From: Nitrospira sp. CG24B
GTDB taxonomy: Bacteria; Nitrospirota; Nitrospiria; Nitrospirales; Nitrospiraceae
Length of the DNA: 36,086 nucleotides
Assembly: GCA_002869845.2 (NCBI GenBank)
Contig: NEWS02000004.1
Coordinates: 685,368 to 721,453, forward strand
Direction of reading: 5' to 3'
The notes beneath the pieces are model-generated. The model worked only from the letters and a program-made list of their open reading frames with translations, did no database searches and was not told the DNA's origin. How positions within the stretch are numbered: position 1 is the first letter of the stretch; each line of letters opens with the position of its first letter. The translations under genes were made by a program, and so were the position numbers. Below are positions 16,471 to 25,472 of the stretch, in pieces.

Positions 16471-19400
16471 ATGTTTTACTATCGTTACTCATCAATGAGG
16501 GTCATGAGTGGGCTCGCTGGTGTCCTGCTGTTGGTCGCACCGGCAGTGGTGGCGGCAGAGTCCTCATCGCATGTTGCCATGAACCATCAGCTGCCGGCTT
16601 GGGCGGAACAGCTCAAGGGGCAGACGATCGTCGAAGACGCCATGTCTGGAAGAGCTGATCGATCCGCAAAGGTTGAGCAGCAGCACCAGCGTATCATGGA
16701 GCATATGTCGAAGGATCCACAGGTGCAGGCCGTGAACACCGGCATGTACAACACGTCGGCCATGATGCACCAGTACGGAGCTGGTGGGCAGGATCTGTTG
16801 CTGATGTCCGATCCTCGGGTCGAGCCCGTGGCTGCAACTGGGGGAGGCAAGTGCCCAGCGACTGCGCCGGTGAAGCAGTATAATGTGTCCGCGATCAATG
16901 TCGAGATCACGCTCAATCAGTGGCTCGATTTCTATCCCGGGTACATGTACGTGTTGGACGAAGATATCGACAAGGTGAGGGCCGAGGAAACCAAGAACAA
17001 GGAAGCACGGGACAAGGAGGGGTTCGATCCAGGGGCTGTGATTGCTGGTGTGCAAGCGCAGTGGATTCAGCCCTTAACGATCCGTGCGAATCAGGGAGAC
17101 TGTGTCAAGATCAAGCTGAGCAACAAATTAGAGGGCGGCGAGGATGTCAGCCTGCACATCCACGGGTCGTCGATGGTGGTGAGCGCCACGGGTGCGGCCG
17201 CGACGACTGCGAATTCTGATGCAATTGCGACCAAAGACAAGTCTGCGGACTTGGAATGGTACATCCATCCCAGCCTGCAGGAGGGAGTTCGTCAGTTTCA
17301 TACGTATAGTAACGATCGGGAGTTGACGGTCATGGGCATGTTCGGCTCTTTTGTCGTGGAGCCCAAAGGTTCCACGTACTGGGAACCGCTCGGAACCGGA
17401 GACGCGACCCCGGCGACAAGTGGCTGGCAGGTCATGATTAAGAATGGGACTGGTCCTGACTTCCGTGAATTCGTGTTGTATTACCACGAAGTTGGTGACG
17501 AAGCCTTCCGCCCGCTGAACAAGAAGGGCGACTTCTTGCCGCAACGTGATCCGTTGACGGATACGTACCGCCCTGGTGGCCGCGCAATCAACTATCGAAG
17601 CGAGCCGTTCGGGATCAACAACATGCACTTACAGCATGAATACTTTGGGTTTGAGGATGAGTCGATGGGGTATAGTTCCTATACCTTCGGCGACCCTTCT
17701 CCAACCATCCCGCGATCCTATATGGGTGACCCGGCGAAGTTCCGTCTTGTGCATGGTGGGTCTGAAGTGTTCCATAGCCACCACCCACATGGTGGAACCA
17801 TCCGATGGCCGCGGAGTCCACGGGCAATCGATGATATGAATCTGTGGGCCACGGCGATGAACGGTCCGGTCAAATATCCTGTCATCCGTGCCAAGACCGA
17901 TCGCGTCGATGTGGAAGTCATCGGCCCATCAGAGGCGTTGGACCTGGAAACGGAGTGCGGGTCTGGTCTCTGTCAACAGCTGGCCGGAGATTTTCTCTTC
18001 CATTGCCATGTGGCGCACCATTATGTGTCTGGGATGTGGGGCTACTGGCGCGTGTACAACACGATTCAGCAGGGTGACCTGCGGAACGATGTGATGCCGG
18101 ACCTGCGCGAGTTGCCGGATCGCAAAGGCCGCATCAAAACGCCGATTTCGTCGGATAAGCTCATCGGTCAAACAGTGGATTGGTTCGGCACTCAGTTCAA
18201 GATCATCGAGAAAGGCCAGAGCAACTGGAAGGGTAATCCAGCGACGATTACGATCAAGGATTGGGTCACCATGCAGATGCCGACGGCTGGGAAGCCTGGC
18301 CACAAGGATGATGAGAAGGGTCAGATTGTCTCGTATGATGCTACGGTGCTGGATTGGACGTGGGACGGCAATCGTGCCATGAGTGAGAAGGAAAGCACGA
18401 TTGTAAATCCTAAGTATGTGTCGCCGCATCCGGGCAAGCGGCATCCGATTATGTTTGAGCCGTTGACAGGGAAGGTGGCGTGGCCACATCTCACCCCGCA
18501 TTTTGGAAAACGTGTGATGTTTTCACCGAATCACAGTGGGGCGCCATGGCTGGAGATGATCCGGCGTGACGACAATGGAGAAGAAAGCCTCGATCAAGCC
18601 AAGCCTGGTGAGCAGGGGAATTGGAGTCTCTGTCCGGTGAATGCCGGGCGAAAGAGCTACAATGTTCATTTCATCAAGGTGCCGATCAAGATTGCCAAGG
18701 CGCAAGGGAAAGAACCCGCGGTGATCGATCAGAACGGCTTGATCTACGTGTTGCACGAAGAGGAAGCGGCGATTCGCGCCAACGACGATCTCAAGTATCC
18801 GTTGGTCGTGCGCGGCAATATTTACGATTGCGTGGACTGGACCCTGACCAGTGAGTGGGATGACGACGACTACACCAATTTCCAGGCGTCGAAGATCAAC
18901 ACGCATTGGCACTTCCTGCAGTTCGACAATCAGGCATCGGACGGTGTGATCACTGGATTCTCCTACGAGCAATCGGTCCGCCCGTTCACGATGCTCGAGA
19001 AGAAAAATCCCAAGGGGCTTCCTGCTCCGATGAATACGGTGTTGACTTCGGCTGTGAAGAAGGGCGCGAAAGCAATCTCAGTGAAGAACGCCAAACAGTA
19101 TCACGTCGGAACCTTGATTTTGGTCGGCGCTGATAATGTGAAGGGTAATGAAATCGCACGTATCATCGCCATCAAAGGCGATCAGATCACGTTATCCAAA
19201 GGGTTAAAGAACGATCACCCAGCTAAGGACATCGTGACGGTTGAATTCGTCCGTCAGCGGTTCTGGGTGGACGCGGATGTGGGAACCGTGTTTTGGCACG
19301 ACCACGCCTTCGGAGCCACGACGTGGCCGCACGGTGGATTCGGGACCTTTATCGCCGAACCAGTGGGATCGACCTATCACGATCCCACGACAGGGAAACA

Positions 19401-21303
19401 AATCCGTAGCGGTCCCATCGCGGATATTCATACCAACGAGCCTGTGGGTCATGGGGTGAATAACAGCTTCCGTGAGCTCATGGTTCAGGTGCATGATACG
19501 GTGCCGCATACCGTGAATATCGTCACGGCGGGGAATCCTCCTGGACAGCCTATTGAGGTGGCTCTGGAGGCAGGGAAGACCGTGTCCTTTGCCATGCCGG
19601 AAAAGATTTATATGACTCCGATGCCGTTCCTGAACGGCGGAACACACACCACCGGAAGTGGTCTGAACTTCAGGGCGGGACCTATCGCCCAACGTTTGGC
19701 GACCAATCCGGATGTATCCCAGATCTTTAACAGTCAGATTCATGGAGATCCCTACACACCGCTTTTGCGGGCGTACACGGGCGACACCATGGTGTTCCGA
19801 CTGTTGCATACCCTCATGAACGAGACCATGACGTGGACCTTGTCAGGCCATACATTCTGGACAGAACGGTATGCGCCCGATGCAAACCGCAAAAACTCCA
19901 TTCATATTGGCATTGCCGAACGGTATGATTTGGTGGTGCCGGAGGCTGGTGGTCCTCGTCATCAAGCGGGCGATTTCATCCACTTTAACGGCCGATCTTC
20001 AAAGCTGTCGGAAGGCGGATGGGGTATCGTGCGTGTATATGACAAGGAACAGTCGGATCTGAAGAAACTGCCGGCGGGGTTCTCGAATAAAGGCGAGATC
20101 CCGAAGGCGTTGCCGGTGTGTCCTGCCGACGCTCCGGTCAAGAGTTTCAATGTGGCGGCGATGGACTATCCGTCAATGACCTTTAATCCAAAGGCTCCGG
20201 AAACCATTGAGGTGGATTTTGAGCGAAAGATACAGCTCTCTAATCCAGAGGCCAAGATTTATGCTCTGGAGGAAGATGTGGCAAAGGTGTCTGGGAACTC
20301 AAAGCCCATGCCACTGACTATTCGAGTCAATATTGGAGACTGTGTCAAAGTTACCCTGAAGAATAAGATGAAGGGGAGTAAGGCTTCTTTCTCCGCCATT
20401 GGTCTCGCATTTGACCCGAAGGATTCAATGGGAGCAAATGTCGGAAACAATCCCGGCGATCAGACGATCGCTCCCGGTGGTGAACGGGTCTACACGTACT
20501 ATGCCGATCCGTTCAACGGTGAGACGACCTCACTCGTCTGGGACTGGGGCAATGTGATGACAAACCCAAGGAACGGCTTGTTTGGTGCGATCGTGGTCGG
20601 TCCGAAGGGATCGAAGTATCGGGATCCAAAGACCGGCGTCGATCTGTCGAACAAGAACGCCTGGGCAGCCGACGTGATCATCGACAGGTCTGTTCCTGGG
20701 AACGAAATGCGTCCGAACTATCGCGATGTCGCCTTGTTCTTCCAGGACGAGGACAATATCATCGGCACGAGCTTCATGCCGTATGTGCAGAATGTCGCGG
20801 GTTTAACCGGTATCAACTATCGGTCTGAGCCGTACTTGTATCGGCAAGATCAAGGTTGTTCTTTGGGGAAGATGTTCCAGCCTTGCAAGGCGGACAAGCC
20901 CGAAGACCCGGCAACGCCCATCATCGAATCGCATGCCGGCGATCCGGTGCGTATCCATGTGATCGGCGTCAACAACGAACAGAACGGTATGTTCGGCGTT
21001 GAAAAACATGAATGGCCGATCGAACCATTTATGCGCGGCGCGGACCAGATCAGTGTCGTGGAATTCTCCGGTTCCGAAGTTCTTGATGCCTTCATCTCTT
21101 CGGCTGGAGGGCCATATCGATTGCCTGGCGACTATGTCTACAGCAACCAGCGGTTGCCGTATTCTCAGTCTGGGCAATGGGGCTACTTGAGGGTCCTGCC
21201 AAGTGGGGACAACCGACTCCAGCCGTTGAGTGCTGGTGGCGTAGGCGCTAAGCATGCGGAGAGTAAACCGCAACCTCAGGTTGTTCCGACGGCGATGAAG
21301 TAG
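16471..21303 (+). CDS. Giant periplasmic multicopper oxidase, copy 2
   Basis: AAGGAGG sits seven nt before ATG 16471. The 1610-aa protein has a Sec-type signal peptide (GLAGVLLLVAPAVVAAES). The architecture matches copy 1: module A holds HIHG at 229-232, HSHHPH at 435-440 and HCHVAHHYVSGM at 511-522; module B holds HWH at 812-814 and HDH at 943-945; module C is homologous but lacks ligands (the HCH position reads SNQ at 1558-1560). In standard MCO terms, motifs 3 and 4 (type-1 and half of the trinuclear site) precede motifs 1 and 2. One complete oxidase site is therefore predicted between modules A and B. Unlike copy 1, the extra HIHG in the first domain is kept. The electron donor or metal substrate is not determinable from sequence. 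Confidence 0.94.
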   Translation: MFYYRYSSMRVMSGLAGVLLLVAPAVVAAESSSHVAMNHQLPAWAEQLKGQTIVEDAMSGRADRSAKVEQQHQRIMEHMSKDPQVQAVNTGMYNTSAMMHQYGAGGQDLLLMSDPRVEPVAATGGGKCPATAPVKQYNVSAINVEITLNQWLDFYPGYMYVLDEDIDKVRAEETKNKEARDKEGFDPGAVIAGVQAQWIQPLTIRANQGDCVKIKLSNKLEGGEDVSLHIHGSSMVVSATGAAATTANSDAIATKDKSADLEWYIHPSLQEGVRQFHTYSNDRELTVMGMFGSFVVEPKGSTYWEPLGTGDATPATSGWQVMIKNGTGPDFREFVLYYHEVGDEAFRPLNKKGDFLPQRDPLTDTYRPGGRAINYRSEPFGINNMHLQHEYFGFEDESMGYSSYTFGDPSPTIPRSYMGDPAKFRLVHGGSEVFHSHHPHGGTIRWPRSPRAIDDMNLWATAMNGPVKYPVIRAKTDRVDVEVIGPSEALDLETECGSGLCQQLAGDFLFHCHVAHHYVSGMWGYWRVYNTIQQGDLRNDVMPDLRELPDRKGRIKTPISSDKLIGQTVDWFGTQFKIIEKGQSNWKGNPATITIKDWVTMQMPTAGKPGHKDDEKGQIVSYDATVLDWTWDGNRAMSEKESTIVNPKYVSPHPGKRHPIMFEPLTGKVAWPHLTPHFGKRVMFSPNHSGAPWLEMIRRDDNGEESLDQAKPGEQGNWSLCPVNAGRKSYNVHFIKVPIKIAKAQGKEPAVIDQNGLIYVLHEEEAAIRANDDLKYPLVVRGNIYDCVDWTLTSEWDDDDYTNFQASKINTHWHFLQFDNQASDGVITGFSYEQSVRPFTMLEKKNPKGLPAPMNTVLTSAVKKGAKAISVKNAKQYHVGTLILVGADNVKGNEIARIIAIKGDQITLSKGLKNDHPAKDIVTVEFVRQRFWVDADVGTVFWHDHAFGATTWPHGGFGTFIAEPVGSTYHDPTTGKQIRSGPIADIHTNEPVGHGVNNSFRELMVQVHDTVPHTVNIVTAGNPPGQPIEVALEAGKTVSFAMPEKIYMTPMPFLNGGTHTTGSGLNFRAGPIAQRLATNPDVSQIFNSQIHGDPYTPLLRAYTGDTMVFRLLHTLMNETMTWTLSGHTFWTERYAPDANRKNSIHIGIAERYDLVVPEAGGPRHQAGDFIHFNGRSSKLSEGGWGIVRVYDKEQSDLKKLPAGFSNKGEIPKALPVCPADAPVKSFNVAAMDYPSMTFNPKAPETIEVDFERKIQLSNPEAKIYALEEDVAKVSGNSKPMPLTIRVNIGDCVKVTLKNKMKGSKASFSAIGLAFDPKDSMGANVGNNPGDQTIAPGGERVYTYYADPFNGETTSLVWDWGNVMTNPRNGLFGAIVVGPKGSKYRDPKTGVDLSNKNAWAADVIIDRSVPGNEMRPNYRDVALFFQDEDNIIGTSFMPYVQNVAGLTGINYRSEPYLYRQDQGCSLGKMFQPCKADKPEDPATPIIESHAGDPVRIHVIGVNNEQNGMFGVEKHEWPIEPFMRGADQISVVEFSGSEVLDAFISSAGGPYRLPGDYVYSNQRLPYSQSGQWGYLRVLPSGDNRLQPLSAGGVGAKHAESKPQPQVVPTAMK

Positions 21304-21335
21304 ACGCCCAGGAATTCTGGGGATGTGCGAGAAGG

Positions 21336-21372
21336 GGGGAGCCGCGCTGAACGCGCGGCTCCCCTGTTTTTT
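21336..21372 (+). terminator. Strong Rho-independent terminator after oxidase 2
   Basis: A perfect 12-bp GC-rich stem, GGGGAGCCGCGC (21336-21347) with GCGCGGCTCCCC (21353-21364), closes a TGAAC loop and is followed by TGTTTTTT. As after oxidase 1, it separates the oxidase from the copper-protein genes. Confidence 0.92.
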
Positions 21373-21412
21373 ATCAAGTCTCATGACCCCTGCAATCGTG
21401 TACGGATATCGG

Positions 21413-21418
21413 TATAAT
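21413..21418 (+). promoter_or_regulatory. Candidate -10 box (TATAAT) for the copper-protein operon
   Basis: A consensus TATAAT lies 59 nt before the ATG at 21477 and just after the terminator. The -35 region at 17 bases (CTGCAA) is weak, so an activator may be needed. It would give the downstream genes their own transcript. Confidence 0.5.
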
Positions 21419-21476
21419 CAAAAAGATTTCTTCAAGGTCCGACCACTCACGTCTGTATGGTGAGAGGAGCAGAACA

Positions 21477-22409
21477 ATGAAACTGATACACTATGTGCTC
21501 ATTGCGGTCGCGTCGATAGGTCTCTCGTCGCCGGCCAACGCGTATAAAGAGGTCACCGTATCGAATGGTGGCACTCTCACCGGCACCGTGAAGCTGGAGG
21601 GGCAGGTGCCCAAGCCGAAAGGCTACAATCTCACGACGCTGCCGGACCAGTTTTATTGCGGACGTATTTCTGATGGTGAAGGTTGGCGTATTTTGCAACC
21701 ATTCAACGTTGGACCAGAGCGCGAATTTCGTGATGTTCTGGTCTATCTGGAAGATGTTGAGAAAGGGAAACCTTTCGAGGATGAGGGGGCACGGACAATT
21801 GAAGCGAAAGATTGTCTCTTCCTTCCGTTCACGACCGTCGTGCGGGACAGTCAACCGGTGACGGTCGTCAACATGGATCCGGTCATGCACGACATTCAAG
21901 CGTATGAGACGTCACATCTTGGCCCACGGGTATTATTCAACGTTCCCCTTCCGATGAATCCGGCCCATCCGCGGAATCTGAAGGACCGCAGTGACGCCGG
22001 GATGTATCACAAACATATGGCCGGCGCGCCGATGAAACAATTGGTCAACTTGAGCAAGGGCAGACGAGTGTTCGTCATGCAGTGTGGATTTCATGCCTAT
22101 ATGGAGAGTTGGGGTGTCGCGGTCACCAACCCATACTTTGCCAAGACAGATGAGCAGGGGAGATTCACTCTCACGGATGTACCGCCTGGGACCTACAAGC
22201 TCGTCGTGTGGCACCCTTATGTCCGGAGCGCCACCGAACAGACAGTGACGATCGGACCGAAAGGGACGGTCGAGACTCAACTGGTGGTGGCAGCCCCGAC
22301 CGGGCGACTCTACGCCAACGAGGTACTCGATCATGCGTATAACCGATATAATGTGACTGAAGAAACAAAGAAAGAAATTGATCCGATGATCAAGAAACAG
22401 AGCCACTGA
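21477..22409 (+). CDS. Secreted type-1 copper protein with carboxypeptidase-regulatory-like domain, copy 2
   Basis: The product is 310 aa, the same length as the copy at 12621 and, by eye, about four in five residues identical with no gap over the aligned length. AGGAG precedes the ATG at a normal distance and a signal peptide ends near SSPANAY. Ligand residues fall at the same numbers: H138, C203, H206 and M209 (CGFHAYM, amicyanin-like spacing). The C-terminal beta domain reads GRFTLTDVPPGTYKLVVWHPY. It follows oxidase 2 as copy 1 follows oxidase 1, showing that the oxidase + copper-protein pair was duplicated as a unit. The next gene, a third paralogue, begins 22 nt downstream. Confidence 0.9.
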   Translation: MKLIHYVLIAVASIGLSSPANAYKEVTVSNGGTLTGTVKLEGQVPKPKGYNLTTLPDQFYCGRISDGEGWRILQPFNVGPEREFRDVLVYLEDVEKGKPFEDEGARTIEAKDCLFLPFTTVVRDSQPVTVVNMDPVMHDIQAYETSHLGPRVLFNVPLPMNPAHPRNLKDRSDAGMYHKHMAGAPMKQLVNLSKGRRVFVMQCGFHAYMESWGVAVTNPYFAKTDEQGRFTLTDVPPGTYKLVVWHPYVRSATEQTVTIGPKGTVETQLVVAAPTGRLYANEVLDHAYNRYNVTEETKKEIDPMIKKQSH

Positions 22410-22431
22410 ATATTGATATGAGGAGAAGAAA

Positions 22432-23355
22432 GTGAGCGTAAGAAGTACGTCGTTCACGTTGGGAATTGGGGCCCTCATCCTATTGATGGGGGTAGCACCT
22501 GGGTACGCCTATGAAGCCATTGAGGTTGAGCACGGTGGATCAATAGAAGGCACGATCACCCTCGATGGATCAGTACCTGAACCCAAAGGGTTCAATCTCA
22601 TTACCTTCCCGGATCCCACGTATTGTGGTCGCATTTCAAACGGTCGTGGGTGGCGCTTGCTCCACGACTTCGTCGTGGGCCATCAGGGAGGATTAAAGGA
22701 TGCCATTGTCCTGTTGGAAGGAGTCGAAGCGGGGAAACCGTTCGAGATGTCTGTTCCGTTGATCGAAGCACGCGATTGCATGTTCCAACCATTTATGACG
22801 GTCGTCCGGAACGGGCATGCAGTCGAAGTGATGAATATGGATCCCGTCATGCATGACATTCAAGGGTATGAAACATCGCTTGAGGCGGGTGCTCGTGTCT
22901 TGTTTAACACACCACTTGTCATGAACCACCAGCATCGACGCGGGGATCTCCATGCGCTGCATAACCATGCTCCCGGCAAATCGCTGGTTGGGCCGATCTA
23001 TCTGAATAAAGGACGCCGTACCTTTTATATGCAATGCGGATTTCACGCCTATATGGAAAGTTGGGCGATGGCGGTGAACAATCCCTATTATGCGCTGACC
23101 GACGCTGAAGGAAAGTTCAAGATCGATCAGATTCCTCCTGGTACCTATCAGGTGGTGGTCTGGCATCCACAGACCGGACCAGGCACCACGAAATCCATCG
23201 TGGTTCGCCCCGATGGTAAACTTGTCGAGCAACTTTCAGTGCCTGCTCCGAAGGGGAATCGAACGGCATATCGAGTGATGGACAACCCACGATTTGGTCT
23301 GGAATCGCTGGGGTATTCCATCGATATCAAACCACTACTCGAACATCAGCATTGA
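22432..23355 (+). CDS. Secreted type-1 copper protein, divergent third paralogue
   Basis: GTG start with AGGAGAAGAAA just upstream; the product is 307 aa with signal peptide GALILLMGVAPGYAYEA. The ligand set is conserved: H141 (PVMHDIQGYE), C202, H205 and M208 in QCGFHAYMES. The segment between the first histidine and the Cys loop differs from copies 1 and 2: MNHQHRRGDLHALHNHAPG replaces the PMNPEHPRNFKDRSD region and adds histidines. The C-terminal domain (GKFKIDQIPPGTYQVVVWHPQ) is kept, but the tail is unrelated to the other two. It probably arose by tandem duplication with copy 2 and then changed partner or metal preference; that is inference. Confidence 0.88.
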   Translation: MSVRSTSFTLGIGALILLMGVAPGYAYEAIEVEHGGSIEGTITLDGSVPEPKGFNLITFPDPTYCGRISNGRGWRLLHDFVVGHQGGLKDAIVLLEGVEAGKPFEMSVPLIEARDCMFQPFMTVVRNGHAVEVMNMDPVMHDIQGYETSLEAGARVLFNTPLVMNHQHRRGDLHALHNHAPGKSLVGPIYLNKGRRTFYMQCGFHAYMESWAMAVNNPYYALTDAEGKFKIDQIPPGTYQVVVWHPQTGPGTTKSIVVRPDGKLVEQLSVPAPKGNRTAYRVMDNPRFGLESLGYSIDIKPLLEHQH

Positions 23356-23361
23356 CAGCCG

Positions 23362-23997
23362 ATGCTGCTCTACGCTGCGAGGAACGTCTGCAGCTTGGCG
23401 GTGTGTGCGTCCATCTGTATGGGTTCGCTGTGTTGGCCGATCTCTAGTTCACACGGCAACGATCACCTTTCCGGAGTGCCGGAGTTTTCCGGTACGCTCA
23501 TCAAGCGAGTCAATGGAAAGCAATCTCGGGCACAGGTGTTTGCCAAGGGCGATTGGCTCAGGTTGGAGTATACCTATGCCATTCGAACCGAGCTTGGCTT
23601 TGCGGCAATTGAAATCGTCAGGCCGGATATTGGGGAAATATGGTATGTCCTTCCGCAACGAAAGGAATTGTTGGTGACGCCTTTGACTGAAGATATTCTT
23701 CCTATTCGTCCTGAATTAGTCGGAGAAACCGAGAGGATGGCGGTCGGAGATGACATGATAGCCGGTCGAACCGCGCGGTTGTTTGACGTTCGAACGGAGC
23801 GGCCCGGGCGTCTCGAACGATTCTATGAATGGATCGATGCAGAGACTGGGATTGTGCTCAAGTTGGTCAGTCAGGACCGTGATTGGTCGTTTGAATATGC
23901 GCGAGTGCGTCTGTCGCCTCAGCCCACGATGTACTTCGAAGCGCCACCAGGCTATAGAAAACGACCGAGCACAGCCAATCAGAAGCGAGTGGAGTAG
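23362..23997 (+). CDS. Exported LolA-fold-like protein, copy 1
   Basis: It begins 6 nt after the third copper-protein gene, with no strong ribosome site, so coupling is likely. The 211-aa product has an N-terminal hydrophobic segment and mature residues ~40-200 that resemble the LolA/LolB-like or DUF4412-type beta-sheet fold: FSGTLIKRVNGKQSRAQVFAKGDWLRLE, then IWYVLPQRKELLVTPL and RFYEWIDAETGIVLKLVSQD. Such proteins bind lipid or hydrophobic ligands. A related gene lies at 27380 on the other strand, so both arms of this block carry one. It may help place or assemble an envelope component; the fold call is moderate. Confidence 0.75.
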   Translation: MLLYAARNVCSLAVCASICMGSLCWPISSSHGNDHLSGVPEFSGTLIKRVNGKQSRAQVFAKGDWLRLEYTYAIRTELGFAAIEIVRPDIGEIWYVLPQRKELLVTPLTEDILPIRPELVGETERMAVGDDMIAGRTARLFDVRTERPGRLERFYEWIDAETGIVLKLVSQDRDWSFEYARVRLSPQPTMYFEAPPGYRKRPSTANQKRVE

Positions 23998-24000
23998 AGG

Positions 24001-25359
24001 ATGATCGCCTTGTTGATTCGACGAGCGGTGTTGGGCTTGTTCCCCCTCGCGTGCGTTCTTCTCATCTTCGAACCGGCAGGTGGCGGGACGCAGTCCGACC
24101 TGCAAAAGATTCACGCGTTGTACGACAACGCAGAGTACCCAAAGGTTCTTGAGGAGTTGGCCAAACTGAACGCAGAGATATCCGGCGGACTGGACGTTCG
24201 CCGACTCAAGATCCGCACCTTACTGAGGCTCGGCAATCCTAAAGATGCGTTCACGGAATATGACAAGCTGACGCAGTCATTACAGCAGGATGATCGAGTG
24301 ATGCTTCGAGAAGTGGCTCTTGGATTTGTCGTGGTCCTTACGAAAGATATGCGCGAGCAGATGCGTGGAGCGGCGTATACCGCGCTAAAAGAATGGCAGA
24401 GTCCCGACGCTGTTCCATTCTTCGAGGAGGGCCTCAGTGACGGCTCGGGTCTTATCAGAGCCTTGGCAGCTGAAGGGCTTGCCAAGCTGGAGACTGGACG
24501 TCGCTCGCCGAAATTTCAGCAGGCCCTGGAGGATCAGGCGGCGTTAGTGAAGGAGGCAGTTCTCAAGGGGTTTGCGAAGTCAGATGATGTGTCGGTGGTC
24601 GCACTCGTTGAACCGCTGCTACAGGACCAAGAGGTACGGGTACGTGTGGCGGCTGCCGAGGTCCTCTGTCATCTGAAACGTTCGAAGGGGTGTGATTTGC
24701 TGTGGCGATATGCCAAGGCGCTTAATCCCGATGAACGAACCTCGGCGATACGAGCATTGGTCCAGCGTTCAGCAACACAGATTTTGCCGGTGCTTCTGGA
24801 GGCGAGCGAACACAAGCAGCCGTCGGTGCGTGGAGCTGCCGCGACAGGGCTTGGCCATATGTCGGCGGTGGAGGCATTGCCCGTGCTGACACGACTGCTG
24901 CGGGATCCGCTCCCGCCTGTGCGAATCGCCGCTGCGGTCAGCTTAGGACAGCTGCATGGTGTGGACGCACGGTCGCCATTGACCAAGGCACTCGAGGACC
25001 ATGACTCCGCAGTCAGAGCGTTTGTCATCGGTTCGCTGCTGGAGCAGGGCGAACGGTATGAGGTTGTGGCTGGCCCAGTCCAGACTCTCAGCACCACGAA
25101 AGAGCCTGCTGTTCGTGCCGCTGTGGCACGAGCCTTAGGGCATGCTGTACAATCTAATCGAGAAGCGGCACGATCGGCGTTGATGCTGCTGATTCAAGAT
25201 ACCGTGCCACGAGTCCGGATTGCGGCGATCAAGTCCATGGCAAAAATCGAAGGAGTGGGTGCGATCCCGCTCCTCAAGCACAGTCTTCACGACGAAGATG
25301 ATGCCGTCAGGGCAACAGCCGGAGGGGCGCTACTGATTAGTGTTGTGCTGAAAGAGTAG
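24001..25359 (+). CDS. Exported HEAT-repeat protein
   Basis: The ATG follows the previous stop by 3 nt, with GGAG six nt upstream. The product is 452 aa with an N-terminal hydrophobic segment (GLFPLACVLLIFEPAGGG). Residues ~35-110 are helical and TPR-like (IHALYDNAEYPKVLEELAKL). From ~130 to the end at least six HEAT/PBS-lyase-type repeats follow: SGLIRALAAEGLAKL, VRVRVAAAEVLCHL, PSVRGAAATGLGHM, PPVRIAAAVSLGQL, PAVRAAVARALGHA, PRVRIAAIKSMAKI and DAVRATAGGALL. HEAT solenoids are protein-binding scaffolds. In this operon of exported copper proteins it could hold an oxidase or SUMF1 partner. Confidence 0.88.
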   Translation: MIALLIRRAVLGLFPLACVLLIFEPAGGGTQSDLQKIHALYDNAEYPKVLEELAKLNAEISGGLDVRRLKIRTLLRLGNPKDAFTEYDKLTQSLQQDDRVMLREVALGFVVVLTKDMREQMRGAAYTALKEWQSPDAVPFFEEGLSDGSGLIRALAAEGLAKLETGRRSPKFQQALEDQAALVKEAVLKGFAKSDDVSVVALVEPLLQDQEVRVRVAAAEVLCHLKRSKGCDLLWRYAKALNPDERTSAIRALVQRSATQILPVLLEASEHKQPSVRGAAATGLGHMSAVEALPVLTRLLRDPLPPVRIAAAVSLGQLHGVDARSPLTKALEDHDSAVRAFVIGSLLEQGERYEVVAGPVQTLSTTKEPAVRAAVARALGHAVQSNREAARSALMLLIQDTVPRVRIAAIKSMAKIEGVGAIPLLKHSLHDEDDAVRATAGGALLISVVLKE

Positions 25360-25472
25360 GTGCGGGACGTCATGTTGAGCCGTTGCGCCTATTGGTCTGT
25401 TTGGACCGGCGGCGTGTGCCGAGGCTATGGTACGAGGAACTGACTCTGATCTTGCGGAAGGGGTGTAGTCCG

